A stretch of DNA of 64,000 bases from Streptomyces sp. cf386 (GCF_900103585.1 NZ_FNHV01000008.1:109823-173822), one strand, 5' to 3'. Shown: positions 9,465-18,010, counted from the stretch's first letter. Numbers and translations: made by a program. Notes: generated by a model not told the origin, from the letters alone.

Positions 9465-10415
9465 ATGGCATCCCCTTCCCACCGCCGGTCCCCCCGAAGT
9501 TGGCGGACATTCCTGGTCCCCGCGGCAGTCGTGGCCGCGGTCGCACTCGCCGCATCCCTCCTGATGGCGCTACGCCCCGACACGGAACCCACGGCAGGTC
9601 ACGCCACGACGACACCGACGGCGGACAAGCGGTCCGGCTCCCCGAAGAATCCGCCAAGCCCGTCCCCCACACGGAACCGAAAACCATCCACAAAGCCCAC
9701 TCCCACGGCACCCCCCACCCCGCAACCTCGCACAACCCCCACAACGGCACGCCCCTCAGCCAAGCCCGCTCCCCAACCGGCGTCGGCGACAGCCCCGTTG
9801 GCAGGCCGAATACACCCCGACACCACCTACAAAGGAACCGCGACCTTCTACGACGCCGGCAACGGCGACGGCGCCTGCCTCTACGGTCCCACCGACGACG
9901 TCATGACCGCGGCGATGAACACCACGGACTACGAGACCTCAAAGGCCTGCGGAGCGTACGTCCAGGTCCGCGCGGCAACCGGCGCCTCCATAACGGTCCG
10001 CATCACCAACGAATGCCCCGCCCCGTGCGCCCCCGGCCAACTCGACCTCAGCGCCCAGGCCTTCGCCAAGCTCGCGACCCCATCGACCGGCCAGATCCCC
10101 ATCACCTGGACCCTGCTGAGCCCGACCACCTCCGACAAGATCGCGATCCGCTACAAAACAGGCTCCAGCCGCTACTGGTGCGGCATCCAGGCCGTAGGCC
10201 ACCGCAATCCCCTGGCCCGCCTGGAGGTCCGCGACGGCACGACGTGGCGCCAACTGCCGCGCACCGAGTACAACTACTTCCTCTCCGAGCAGGGGGGCGG
10301 GTGCGGGGGCGACATCAGGCTGACCGACATCTACGGGGAGACGCTGACGGTGGACGGGCTCGCGGTGCGGCCGGATGTGCTGCAGCCGACGGGGGTGCAG
10401 TTCGGGGCGCGCTGA
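9465..10415 (+). CDS. Expansin-like (EXLX/RlpA double-psi beta-barrel) secreted protein
   Basis: A 316-residue exported protein. A signal anchor (WRTFLVPAAVVAAVALAASLLMAL) is followed by a long Pro/Thr/Ser linker to about residue 115. Next comes an expansin-type double-psi beta-barrel: KGTATFYDAGNGDGACLY, MTAAMNTTDYETSKACGAYV and ITVRITNECPAPCAPGQLDLS with its catalytic-type Asp. A C-terminal carbohydrate-binding beta domain (about 235-316) has the aromatic residues seen in bacterial expansins such as YoaJ. The expected role is non-hydrolytic loosening of plant or bacterial cell-wall polysaccharide. Confidence 0.85.
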   Translation: MASPSHRRSPRSWRTFLVPAAVVAAVALAASLLMALRPDTEPTAGHATTTPTADKRSGSPKNPPSPSPTRNRKPSTKPTPTAPPTPQPRTTPTTARPSAKPAPQPASATAPLAGRIHPDTTYKGTATFYDAGNGDGACLYGPTDDVMTAAMNTTDYETSKACGAYVQVRAATGASITVRITNECPAPCAPGQLDLSAQAFAKLATPSTGQIPITWTLLSPTTSDKIAIRYKTGSSRYWCGIQAVGHRNPLARLEVRDGTTWRQLPRTEYNYFLSEQGGGCGGDIRLTDIYGETLTVDGLAVRPDVLQPTGVQFGAR

Positions 10416-10478
10416 CGAGGAAGGCCGGGCCTGATACAGCAAACAGATCCTGCCGAGCCGTACGTCGAGTTCGGTTCG

Positions 10479-11441
10479 CTAACCGGTCCCGAGGGCATCG
10501 CGAAGGAGCGAGACAGCCTGGTCCACGGCCGCTCGGGTGGCCCTGGTCTCGCTCAGCGAGTTGAGCATCATGAAATCGTGCACCGCGCCGTCGTAGCGCA
10601 CCGTCGTGACCGGGACACCCGCTGCGCGCAGCTTCGCGGCGTAGGCCTCGCCCTCGTCGCGCAGCACGTCGGCCTCGTCGACGATCAGCAGGGCGGGCGG
10701 CAGGCCATCGAGTTGATCGGTGGAGGCGTGGTTGGGGGAGGCGGTGATCTCCTCGCGCTGCGCCGGGTCGGTGGTGTAGGCGTCCCAGAACCACTCCATG
10801 GCCTTGCGGCTGAGGTAATAGCCGGTGCCGAACTGTTCGTAGGACCCGGTGTCCATGGCCGCGTCCGTGACCGGGTAGTACATGGACTGCTGTACGAAGG
10901 TGACGTCACCGCGTTCCTTGGCCATCAGGGCTAGCGCGGCCGTCATGTTCCCGCCGACCGAGTCGCCGGCCACCGCCATGCGCCCGGCGTCCAGGCCCTT
11001 GGACGCCCCCTCACGCTTGATCCACTGTGCGGTGGCGTAGCCCTGCTCGATGGCCACGGGGTAGTGGGCCTCCGGTGAGGCCGTGTACTCCACGAAGGCC
11101 ACCGCTGCGCGGGCACCGACCGCCAGCTCCCGTACCAGGCGGTCATGGGTGGCGGCGTTGCCCAGCACCCAGCCGCCGCCGTGCATGTACAGCACGACGG
11201 GCAGTGTTCCGGTGGCACCCTGCGGTTTGACTATGCGCACCCGTACGTCGCCCACGGAGGCGGATACGGTGATCCACTCCTCGTCGACCGGCAGCTTGTC
11301 GACCGGCGCTGCCTGCAGGTCGTCGAGCACCTTGCGTGCTTCGACCGGCTTCAGCTCGTACAAGAACGGATGGTGCGAGGTCGCGTCGGCCAGCTCCTGC
11401 GCCGGACGCTCCAGGACGATCGAGTCGGATTGAGCGGTCAT
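10479..11441 (-). CDS. Alpha/beta hydrolase of the hormone-sensitive-lipase family
   Basis: A 320-residue cytosolic esterase. Oxyanion-hole motif HGGGW (VVLYMHGGGWVLG) is near residue 95, nucleophile elbow GDSVGG near 165, the acid in VDEADVLRDEG and the catalytic His in GAVHDFMML. These are the hallmarks of the HSL/BD-FAE family, which hydrolyses short-chain or aryl esters. The ATG at 11441 has AGGAG seven bases upstream. It is transcribed toward the expansin gene; nothing nearby indicates its substrate. Confidence 0.9.
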   Translation of the reverse strand: MTAQSDSIVLERPAQELADATSHHPFLYELKPVEARKVLDDLQAAPVDKLPVDEEWITVSASVGDVRVRIVKPQGATGTLPVVLYMHGGGWVLGNAATHDRLVRELAVGARAAVAFVEYTASPEAHYPVAIEQGYATAQWIKREGASKGLDAGRMAVAGDSVGGNMTAALALMAKERGDVTFVQQSMYYPVTDAAMDTGSYEQFGTGYYLSRKAMEWFWDAYTTDPAQREEITASPNHASTDQLDGLPPALLIVDEADVLRDEGEAYAAKLRAAGVPVTTVRYDGAVHDFMMLNSLSETRATRAAVDQAVSLLRDALGTG

Positions 11442-11664
11442 GGCAGTGCTCCTGGCATTGCTGAGAAGCCCAAAAGTAAAGGACGGTGGGTGTGGGGTGA
11501 CTCCCCTGCGGGCGTCCACGCCGCCGCGGACCCGGGCTCTGATCCGAGCCCCGGCCAACCCCCCGAATGGGGCAATACGCCCATCCTAGACGCGCGCCCA
11601 ACAACCCTCGACTTCGGAGCCCGGCCGGCGGAAGCAGACGAGGTACCCGGACCCGAAGAAGCAG

Positions 11665-11745
11665 GTGTGGCAGTACGCGCTGGACATCGGGTCCACCCTG
11701 ACGCTGGTGCGAGGAGTCTCGCCCGCCGAGTTGTTCAGGATGGCG
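11665..11745 (+). pseudogene. Remnant resembling a DUF6461-type protein
   Basis: A short readable stretch, QYALDIGSTLTLVRGVSPA followed by ELFRMAG, resembles the N-terminal region of DUF6461 proteins (FVRG-L-P-E pattern). The frame then breaks, and a further readable stretch (PESFIAGAFTVQGEGGEW) continues in another frame. No intact gene surrounds it. Interpretation is tentative. Confidence 0.3.
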
Positions 11746-11839
11746 GGTGCTGCCCGAGTCCTTCATCGCCGGCGCGTTCACCGTTCAGGGCGAGGGAGGG
11801 GAGTGGACCCCCGTCCAGCTCGACGCGATCAGCTCCGAC

Positions 11840-11941
11840 TCAGCGGAAGTTCACGTCACTGCACAGGAAGTACGTCTGGTCCATGTGGGACGCCTGCCAG
11901 ATCGTGTACACGACGTGGCGGCCGGTGAGGCCCGACGCCCA
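11840..11941 (-). pseudogene. C-terminal fragment of an AA10 lytic polysaccharide monooxygenase
   Basis: On the minus strand the sequence reads WASGLTGRHVVYTIWQASHM then DQTYFLCSDVNFR and stop. That is the highly conserved C-terminus of chitin/cellulose-active AA10 monooxygenases, including the active-site Phe of SDVNF. The catalytic N-terminal histidine and the rest of the roughly 190-residue domain are absent; immediately upstream lies the tail of the anti-sigma-like gene. It is a deletion relic. A 550-bp stretch (11442-11991) holds only this, the DUF6461-like remnant and no intact gene. Confidence 0.6.
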
Positions 11942-11991
11942 CCGAGGCTGCGCCCCTTACGCCCCCTCCGCAACGACGGACCGCGCCAGAT

Positions 11992-12534
11992 TCACGGAAC
12001 TCGCGTAGGCGTGGCCGCCGTTCCCGCCCGCTCCGTCGGCGGAGGCGTCGTCGGCACAGATGACGCCTCCGATGACGGCACCGCCGTAGCCGCCGCCGAA
12101 CTGTCCGGCGTCCGGGTCACGCCCGTCCCGTCGCTCGTGGCGGTCGGAACGCCCGCGGTCTCCGGTGGCACCGTCGGCGTCGGCGAAGCCGATTCCGCGG
12201 ACGTGGGTGACGGCGACGGGGTGGAGGGCAACGACGGCTCGGGCGATGTCGTACGGCTCGTCGCCGGCGGGGGTGCCAGCGGGGGCGTCGGGGTGGTGGG
12301 GCCGTCGGGCCTGGCGAAGTGCAGCGGGACCGCGATGAGGGCCGCGACCGCGCACGTCGCGCCGAGACCCGCCGCCGTACGCAGGAGGCGGCGGCGTGAT
12401 GCCCTGCGGCGGACCGCCTCGTAGTGGCCGGGCGGTGGGGCGAGGTGCTCGGAGGGAGGTCGCAGGATCACCGCGAGGGGGTCGTCGGGGGACAGCTCCG
12501 GGACGTCCGGGTCCTCGTCAAAGCGTGTGGTCAA
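11992..12534 (-). CDS. Single-pass membrane partner of the ECF sigma factor (possible anti-sigma)
   Basis: A 180-residue protein with a cytoplasmic N-terminus (about 55 residues), one membrane helix (LRTAAGLGATCAVAALIAVP) and a Thr/Pro/Ser-rich outer region. The TTG start lies inside the 3' end of the sigma gene (17-nt overlap), so the pair is translationally coupled. Gene order and topology suggest an anti-sigma or sensor partner, but I see no zinc-binding HxxxCxxC. Another reading frame over the last 110 bases gives a more codon-typical C-terminus (GQFGGGYGGAVIGGVICADD onward), so the end may be frameshifted. Confidence 0.6.
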   Translation of the reverse strand: MTTRFDEDPDVPELSPDDPLAVILRPPSEHLAPPPGHYEAVRRRASRRRLLRTAAGLGATCAVAALIAVPLHFARPDGPTTPTPPLAPPPATSRTTSPEPSLPSTPSPSPTSAESASPTPTVPPETAGVPTATSDGTGVTRTPDSSAAATAVPSSEASSVPTTPPPTERAGTAATPTRVP

Positions 12535-13009
12535 GGCTTCTCCTCAGGTGGACGCGGAGCAGTTCGCGGGCCGCGTGGAGGTCGGCCTTGACGGTTCCTT
12601 CCTTACGTCCGGTCAGCACGGACACCTCCCGGATCGGCATGTCAGCGTAGTAGTGGAGGAGGATCGGGGTGCGGAGGCGTTCGGGGAGGGACTGGACCAG
12701 CAGACGTACGGCCGGGTCCGCCTGTTCCGTATGGGAGTTGGCCTCGGCCTCCGCCGTGACCCGGCGCATCGCCTTGCGCTCGCGCTCCAGTTTGCGCCAG
12801 TGGTCCCGGACCAGGTTGGCCGCCGTGACATAGAGGAAGCCGCGCGGCTCCTCCACCCGGCTCCAGCGGGCCCAGAGCCGGGTGAAGGCCTCGGAGGCGA
12901 TCTCGTGGGCCGTCTCGTCGTCGTCGACGAGACGGCGGCACCAGCCGGCCAGGCGCGGATACAGGGCGGCGAACAGCTCGGACGCTGCCTTGTCTCGGGA
13001 CCGTTTCAA
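12518..13009 (-). CDS. ECF RNA polymerase sigma factor (SigE-family)
   Basis: A 163-residue group 4 sigma factor. Region 2 spans residues 8-75, with the core- and -10-binding stretch EIASEAFTRLWARWSRVEEP and RGFLYVTAANLVRDHWRK. Region 4 covers about 105-155, with the HTH MPIREVSVLTGRKEGTVKAD. It would direct RNA polymerase to a small regulon. The coupled downstream membrane protein is the likely controller. No clear autoregulated promoter could be recognised upstream. Confidence 0.88.
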   Translation of the reverse strand: MKRSRDKAASELFAALYPRLAGWCRRLVDDDETAHEIASEAFTRLWARWSRVEEPRGFLYVTAANLVRDHWRKLERERKAMRRVTAEAEANSHTEQADPAVRLLVQSLPERLRTPILLHYYADMPIREVSVLTGRKEGTVKADLHAARELLRVHLRRSLDHTL

Positions 13010-13145
13010 CGCTCTCCAGGGTGGTGATGAACACGCGCCGCACTCGTGGAGGAAGATGCCGGGCCGTCGGCGGCCGTTCCGAAAGCCCGGGATCCGTCCT
13101 GAAGCCCGGTATCCGGGCGTGCGGTGACTGCGGCGGGGCGGGCGG

Positions 13146-13847
13146 TCAGGGTGTTGTGGAGGTCAGCCTGGCGAACACGATCACGTTGTCCCGGTACTCC
13201 TCCCCGTCCCGCGGCCCCCCGCATGTGATCAGCCGCAGTTCAGGACGGTCTACGTTCCCGTAGACGTCGTCCGTCGGAAAGTCCGCCTTGGCGACCGTCC
13301 GTACGGCGCTGACCGTGAACTCCGCCGAGCTGCCGTCCTCCCTGCGCGCCACGATCCGGTCGCCCCGCCGCAGCCGGGCGAGGTGCCGGAACACCCCGTC
13401 CCCGTGGGCGCCCACCGTGACATGGCCGAGGAGGACCGACGGGCCGACCTGCCCCGGCGTCGGCGAGTGCCGGTACCAGCCCGCGCGGTCGTCGGCCGTG
13501 ATCGGCGGCACCTGCACCGTGCCGTCCGACGCCAGGCCGAGCCGTATGACGGGGGTGTCGACGTCGATCGCCGGGATCTGGAGACGGACCGGGGACGAAC
13601 GGCCCAGCGCCCGCGCCGAGTTCGCGGACGGCGAGGAAGAGGAGGAGGAAGAGGAAGACGAACCGTCGCTCTCGCCGCCCGCCTCCTTCCTGCCTCGCGT
13701 TCTCCGGGACTGCCCGCTCGCGGCCTCCGCTTCCTGTCCCTGGCCGCCGCATCCCACCAGCAGCGAGGCCATGGCCGCCGTGGCCGCCGCGCCGAACGCA
13801 CGCCTGGAGAGCGGCGTGGGCGACGCCGGCCCGGACAGCGGCGTCAT
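13146..13847 (-). CDS. Class F sortase
   Basis: A 233-residue lipoprotein-like or membrane-anchored transpeptidase. The N-terminus has a hydrophobic segment ending LLVGCGG (possible lipobox), followed by a charged and Ser-rich linker with a run of about ten serines. The sortase beta-barrel begins near residue 88; the catalytic His is in VLLGHVTVGAHG, the catalytic Cys in LRLITCGG, and the Arg after it. Class F enzymes are actinobacterial and their substrates are poorly known. Its start overlaps the upstream gene's stop by 4 nt (ATGA), and that gene may be a substrate. Confidence 0.88.
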   Translation of the reverse strand: MTPLSGPASPTPLSRRAFGAAATAAMASLLVGCGGQGQEAEAASGQSRRTRGRKEAGGESDGSSSSSSSSSSPSANSARALGRSSPVRLQIPAIDVDTPVIRLGLASDGTVQVPPITADDRAGWYRHSPTPGQVGPSVLLGHVTVGAHGDGVFRHLARLRRGDRIVARREDGSSAEFTVSAVRTVAKADFPTDDVYGNVDRPELRLITCGGPRDGEEYRDNVIVFARLTSTTP

Positions 13848-14251
13848 ACGCCGTTCGCCCGCCGACGCCGTACGACGAAGACCGCGCCACCGACGAGGAC
13901 CGCCGCCGCCGCACCGCCTCCGATCAGTCCGCCCGTGTTGCCGGACGACGAGGACGCCGCCGTGACTCCGGTGTCGGGCGCCCCGGACGGCACGGCGGAG
14001 ACCTGGCCGCCCTCCGACGGCCGCGTCGGCTCGGCCTCCGACGGTGCCGAGGGGACCGGCGAGGCGGGGCGGGTCGGCTGCGCGCTGGCGTCGGTGGTCG
14101 GCTCGGGGCTCGGCTCGGCGGAGGCCGGCGGCTGTGTGGCCGTCCGGCTGGGGGCCGGGGTCGGGGAGGTCCCGTCGGCGAAGGCGGGGGCGGTGCTCGC
14201 CAGCAGGGCGGTGGCCGTAAGTGCCAGGGCGCTCAGGACGGTTCGGCGCAT
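13844..14251 (-). CDS. Secreted, C-terminally membrane-anchored Pro/Ser/Thr-rich protein, sortase partner
   Basis: A 135-residue protein with a signal peptide (cut near AFA/DG, residue 26), a low-complexity Pro/Thr/Ser/Glu stalk, then a C-terminal hydrophobic helix (LIGGGAAAAVLVGGAVFVV) and basic tail RRRRANGV. This is the architecture of a sorting signal, although a canonical LPxTG or LAxTG is not present; GAPDTGV is the nearest match. It is translationally coupled to the class F sortase, which suggests it is that enzyme's substrate or helper. Confidence 0.65.
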   Translation of the reverse strand: MRRTVLSALALTATALLASTAPAFADGTSPTPAPSRTATQPPASAEPSPEPTTDASAQPTRPASPVPSAPSEAEPTRPSEGGQVSAVPSGAPDTGVTAASSSSGNTGGLIGGGAAAAVLVGGAVFVVRRRRANGV

Positions 14252-14436
14252 GGAGTCGCTCGCTCTCTTTCGTCGGCCCGCCCGGTACTGCCGTACGCGG
14301 TGGGCTGGATGACGGTCGAGCGGAGAGACGACCCGGCGGCGGGGCAGGTTGTAAAGAGATGGCAAAGTCGTCGAGCCTGCCGATCGGTTCCGGACTCTTC
14401 GGCTCCCTTTCAAGACAGACACCCACCCCCGCTTGA

Positions 14437-14454
14437 TTAAGTCATGTGATTTAA
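14437..14454. promoter_or_regulatory. Near-palindromic operator before the TetR gene
   Basis: TTAAGTCATGTGATTTAA is an inverted repeat with one mismatch. It ends 14 bp before the TetR start and lies in an unusually AT-rich patch that also serves the divergent sortase-partner gene. It probably overlaps the TetR promoter and mediates autorepression. Confidence 0.5.
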
Positions 14455-14468
14455 CTTGGCTGGGCGGC

Positions 14469-15203
14469 ATGACGGACACCGCCCCGCCCACCGACCGCTC
14501 CGCCGAGACCCGCGACGTCATCATGACCGCCGCCGAGCGGCTCTACGCCCAGCACGGACTGGCAGCGGTGTCGAACCGGCAGATCTGCGAGGCGTCGGGG
14601 CAGGGCAACGTCGCCGCCGTGGGCTACCACTTCGGCAGCAAGTCGGGGCTGGTGCGCGCGATCATGCGCCGCAACGCCGAGGCGATCGAGGACGCTCGGG
14701 AGCGGATGCTCGACGAGATGGGCACGGGGGATGCCGTGCCGGAGGTCCGGGACTGGGTGGCCTGTCTCGTACGGCCCGTCACCGCGTATCTCGACTCGCT
14801 CGGCGTCCCCTCCTGGCACGCCCGCTTCTCCGCGCTCGTGATGACCGACCCCGTGCTGAGGGCGCTCGTCACCGACGAGGCGCTCGTACGGGAACCCCTC
14901 CAGCGCACCCTGCGCGGCCTCGGCCGCCGCCTCGACTTCCTGCCCGCCGAGGTACGCGCCGAACGCGGGCGCATGGCCCGCCTGTTGATCACCCACACCT
15001 GCGCCGAGCAGGAGCGCGCGCTCGCCGAGGGGACAGGTGAACTCCCCCCGTCCTGGGACGCCACGGCCACCGCCCTGACCGACGCCCTCACCGGGCTACT
15101 CCTGGCTCCCCCGACGCCGACAACGACGCCGTCACCGTCACTGTCACCGTCGATGACGCCATCGCCGGTCGCCTCCGACGTACGCCACTCCGCCAACCCT
15201 TGA
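14469..15203 (+). CDS. TetR-family transcriptional regulator
   Basis: A 244-residue regulator. The DNA-binding HTH lies at residues 15-60 (VIMTAAERLYAQHGLAAVSN, then VAAVGYHFGSKSGLVRAIM). The C-terminal ligand domain continues to about 210, followed by a Pro/Thr/Ser tail. ATG 14469 is chosen over an upstream in-frame GTG because it directly precedes the HTH and follows the operator-like repeat. It is co-directional with the P450 gene 88 bp downstream, which it may control. Confidence 0.87.
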   Translation: MTDTAPPTDRSAETRDVIMTAAERLYAQHGLAAVSNRQICEASGQGNVAAVGYHFGSKSGLVRAIMRRNAEAIEDARERMLDEMGTGDAVPEVRDWVACLVRPVTAYLDSLGVPSWHARFSALVMTDPVLRALVTDEALVREPLQRTLRGLGRRLDFLPAEVRAERGRMARLLITHTCAEQERALAEGTGELPPSWDATATALTDALTGLLLAPPTPTTTPSPSLSPSMTPSPVASDVRHSANP

Positions 15204-15291
15204 CCGAGCCCCGCCCAAACTGGCCCCCGCCCCCACCCCCACCCACGTACGTACGCCACTCCCGCCCCCACCCCAGACCGAGGGAGACCCC

Positions 15292-16530
15292 ATGGCCCCC
15301 ACCACCCCCACCACCGCCCCCAACACTCCCGACACCCCCGACTTCCCCCACCCCCGCGCCTCCTCCTGCCCCTTCGGCCTCTCCCCCGAGATGCGGGCCC
15401 TCGCCGACCACGGGCCCCTCACCCGGGTGCGGTCCTGGGACGGTCGCGAGCCCTGGGCCGTGATCGGGCACGCCGAGCAGAAGCAGTTGCTGGGGGACGC
15501 CCGGCTCAGCGCGGACTTCTCGAACCCCGGCTTCCCCAGCCCCGTGCCGCACACCGGCGGCAAGCAGGAGGCCACCGACCTGAGTTTCGTCGGCATGGAC
15601 GACCCGGAGCACGCCCGGCTGCGCCGCATGGTGAGCGGGGCCTTCGCGATCCGGCGGATCGAGGCGATGCGGCCGTCGGTGCAGCGGATGGTGGACGACT
15701 TCATCGACCGCATGCTGGACGGGCCCAAACCGGCCGACCTGGTGCAGGCGCTCGCGCTGCCGGTGCCGTCGCTGGTGATCTCGGAGCTGCTCGGGGTGCC
15801 GTACGAGGACCACGAGTTCTTCCAGACCAACAGCAAGGCCATCGTCTCCGCCACCGCCACCCCCGAGGAGCGGCGGGCGGCGCACGCCAACCTGCACGGG
15901 TATCTCGACGACCTGGTCGGCGAGAAGCTCGCGCACCCCGGCGACGACCTGCTCTCCGCGCTGGGCGAGCGGATCCGCAAGGGCGAGTTGACGCGTCATC
16001 AGGCGGCCACGATGGGCGTGCTGCTGCTGCTCGGCGGGCACGAGACCACCGCCAACATGATCAGCCTGGGCACCCTGCTGCTGCTCCAGCACCCCGACCA
16101 GCTCGCCCTCGTGCACGACGCCGAGGACCCGAAGGCGATCGTCTCGGCGGTGGAGGAGATGCTGCGCTATCTCAGCATCGTCCATCTCGGCCGCCGCAGG
16201 ACCGCCCTGGAGGACATCGAGATCGCCGGGCACACCATCCGCGCCGGCGACGGCGTGATCCTCCTCGGCGAGCTGGCCAACCGGGACCCGGCCGTCTTCC
16301 CCGACCCCGACCGGCTCGACCTCACCCGTGACGCCCGCCACCACCAGGCGTTCGGCGTGGGCACCCACCACTGCCTCGGCCAGCCGCTGGCCCGTATGGA
16401 ACTCCAGGTCGTCTACCCGACCCTGCTGCGCCGCGTGCCCACCCTGCGCGTCGCCGCCGACCTGGACGAACTCCCCTTCAAGCATGACGCGGTGATCTAC
16501 GGCCTCCACGCGCTGCCGGTCACCTGGTGA
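15292..16530 (+). CDS. Cytochrome P450
   Basis: A 412-residue soluble bacterial P450. Visible are the I-helix oxygen-activation motif LLLLGGHETTANM, the K-helix EEMLRY (ExxR), and the heme-ligand loop FGVGTHHCLGQPLARMEL with the proximal Cys. Overall it looks like the CYP105/CYP107 group of Streptomyces xenobiotic or secondary-metabolite monooxygenases. The ATG follows GAGGGAGA. No ferredoxin gene is adjacent, so redox partners must come from elsewhere. The TetR gene upstream suggests inducible expression. Confidence 0.92.
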   Translation: MAPTTPTTAPNTPDTPDFPHPRASSCPFGLSPEMRALADHGPLTRVRSWDGREPWAVIGHAEQKQLLGDARLSADFSNPGFPSPVPHTGGKQEATDLSFVGMDDPEHARLRRMVSGAFAIRRIEAMRPSVQRMVDDFIDRMLDGPKPADLVQALALPVPSLVISELLGVPYEDHEFFQTNSKAIVSATATPEERRAAHANLHGYLDDLVGEKLAHPGDDLLSALGERIRKGELTRHQAATMGVLLLLGGHETTANMISLGTLLLLQHPDQLALVHDAEDPKAIVSAVEEMLRYLSIVHLGRRRTALEDIEIAGHTIRAGDGVILLGELANRDPAVFPDPDRLDLTRDARHHQAFGVGTHHCLGQPLARMELQVVYPTLLRRVPTLRVAADLDELPFKHDAVIYGLHALPVTW

Positions 16531-16563
16531 GTCGGCCGCGAGCCGCATACGTACGATGAGGGC

Positions 16564-16986
16564 GTGACAACCCGCGCACAGCGACTCCGTGCGCCGCGGC
16601 TCCCGATGACGGGGCCGTGGCGCATGCTTCTGCTGCTCGGGCTGCTCGCGGGGCTGTTCGGGATGCACGCGCTCGGGCCCGGCAACGCGGTCGCCGCCGC
16701 CTCGTCCCATCACGGCCACGCGCGCGCCATGACCGCCGCCCACATGCCGGGCACCACCGACGAGTCCGTCTGTCACGGCGGCACCACCGGCGGCGGGCAC
16801 GCCCAGCACGCCGACCCGACCTGCGCCTCCGGTGCTGTCGGCGCGGGCCCCGTGCTGCCGGCCCCGCTGCCCGATCCGGCCGGTCATGCCGTCTCCGGCG
16901 ATGTCGACGGCCGTTCCGTGGCCGCCGCGCCGGAGGGCGGGCGCGCGCCTCCCTCACTCGCCGAACTGCAGATCCTGCGGACCTAG
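16564..16986 (+). CDS. DUF6153-like membrane/secreted protein, His-rich
   Basis: A 140-residue protein with a GTG start. One hydrophobic helix (MLLLLGLLAGLFGMHALGPG) is followed by an extracytoplasmic part rich in His and two Cys residues (SSHHGHARAM, VCHGGTTGGGHAQHADPTC). This matches the DUF6153 family found beside DUF305 genes in Streptomyces. The His/Cys content suggests metal (perhaps copper) handling, which is inference. It lies 111 bp upstream of the DUF305 gene in the same direction. Confidence 0.7.
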   Translation: MTTRAQRLRAPRLPMTGPWRMLLLLGLLAGLFGMHALGPGNAVAAASSHHGHARAMTAAHMPGTTDESVCHGGTTGGGHAQHADPTCASGAVGAGPVLPAPLPDPAGHAVSGDVDGRSVAAAPEGGRAPPSLAELQILRT

Positions 16987-17097
16987 GACAAGGCCGAGCC
17001 GTCCCCGTTCACCGTACGAACGCACGGCACGCAGCCATGCCCGCGTCGCGCCCGTCGAGGCGCGGCGAACACTCACGCACTCCGCAGGAGTTCCCGC

Positions 17098-17763
17098 ATG
17101 ACCAGCACACGTACCCTGATCCGCCGCGCCGCCCTGGCCGCGACGGCCGCCACCGCCGCCCTCGTCCTCGCCGCCTGCGGCGGTGGCAACGGCGACTCCC
17201 ACTCCGGCTCCGCGGCCAAGCACTCGGCCTCGTCGGGCACGGACGCCACCGCCGACGCCTCCGCGGGCGCCGAGGCTCACAACGACCAGGACGTCTCCTT
17301 CGCGCAGGGCATGATCCCGCACCACCAGCAGGCCCTGGAGATGGCCGAGCTGGCCGCCGGCCGCGCTTCCTCCGCGCAGGTCAAGGACCTCGCCGAGCGC
17401 GTCCGCAAGGCGCAGGACCCGGAGATCAGGACGATGTCCGGGTGGCTGAAGGCGTGGGGTGAGGACGTGCCGTCGGCCGCGCCCGGCATGGACCACTCGG
17501 CCGGTCACTCCGGTGGTTCCGGCATGGCCGGGATGATGGACCAGGAGGACATGGACAAGCTGTCGAAGGCCTCCGGCAAGGACTTCGACACCATGTTCCT
17601 GACCATGATGGTCGAGCACCACGAGGGCGCGGTGGAGATGGCCGAGACCGAGAAGGCGAGGGGCCGGTACGCCCCGGCGACCGACCTGGCCGACGCCGTC
17701 ATCACCGCCCAGACCGCCGAGATCGAGGAGATGAACAAGCTGCTCGGCAAGAACGACGGCTGA
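17098..17763 (+). CDS. DUF305-domain lipoprotein
   Basis: A 221-residue exported protein. The signal peptide ends in a lipobox (LVLAACGG). The DUF305 domain covers residues about 60-220 and is a four-helix ferritin-like fold with two His-Met-rich repeats: VSFAQGMIPHHQQALEMAEL and FLTMMVEHHEGAVEMAETE. A Met/His linker (MDHSAGHSGGSGMAGMMDQ) joins them. DUF305 proteins are associated with copper resistance and periplasmic metal binding. It is paired with the His-rich DUF6153-like gene upstream and ends at a strong terminator. Confidence 0.87.
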   Translation: MTSTRTLIRRAALAATAATAALVLAACGGGNGDSHSGSAAKHSASSGTDATADASAGAEAHNDQDVSFAQGMIPHHQQALEMAELAAGRASSAQVKDLAERVRKAQDPEIRTMSGWLKAWGEDVPSAAPGMDHSAGHSGGSGMAGMMDQEDMDKLSKASGKDFDTMFLTMMVEHHEGAVEMAETEKARGRYAPATDLADAVITAQTAEIEEMNKLLGKNDG

Positions 17764-17767
17764 CGCT

Positions 17768-17817
17768 CCGGCGGGCGGCGGGGCGTGGCTCATGGCCCAT
17801 GCCCCGCCGCCCGCCGG
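17768..17817. terminator. Strong intrinsic terminator hairpin
   Basis: A perfect 17-bp inverted repeat (CCGGCGGGCGGCGGGGC and its complement) with a 16-nt loop starts 5 bp after the DUF305 stop codon. It can also terminate the hydrolase pseudogene arriving from the other side. Confidence 0.75.
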
Positions 17818-18010
17818 CTCCACAGCGGGGTCGGCCCCGACGCCGGGGGGGGGAGCGGCGGCCCAGGTCAGGTCCCACCGGTCGAGCGGCGACGGCACCG
17901 CGCGCGTCGGCCGAACGTCGCTCGCTGTGCGTCTTTGGTAGCGGCTGCGGACGCCCACGTATGCCGGTGCGACCGACCGAAGGTGCGCAACCCCACGTCC
18001 GAGCCTCCGG

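Noticed and set aside
15088..16887. 599-codon minus-strand frame
   Set aside because: Antisense to the P450 gene, which has unambiguous heme and I-helix motifs.
17785..18010. tRNA-like fold after the DUF305 terminator
   Set aside because: No T-loop GTTCGAATC-like sequence or acceptor pairing was found.
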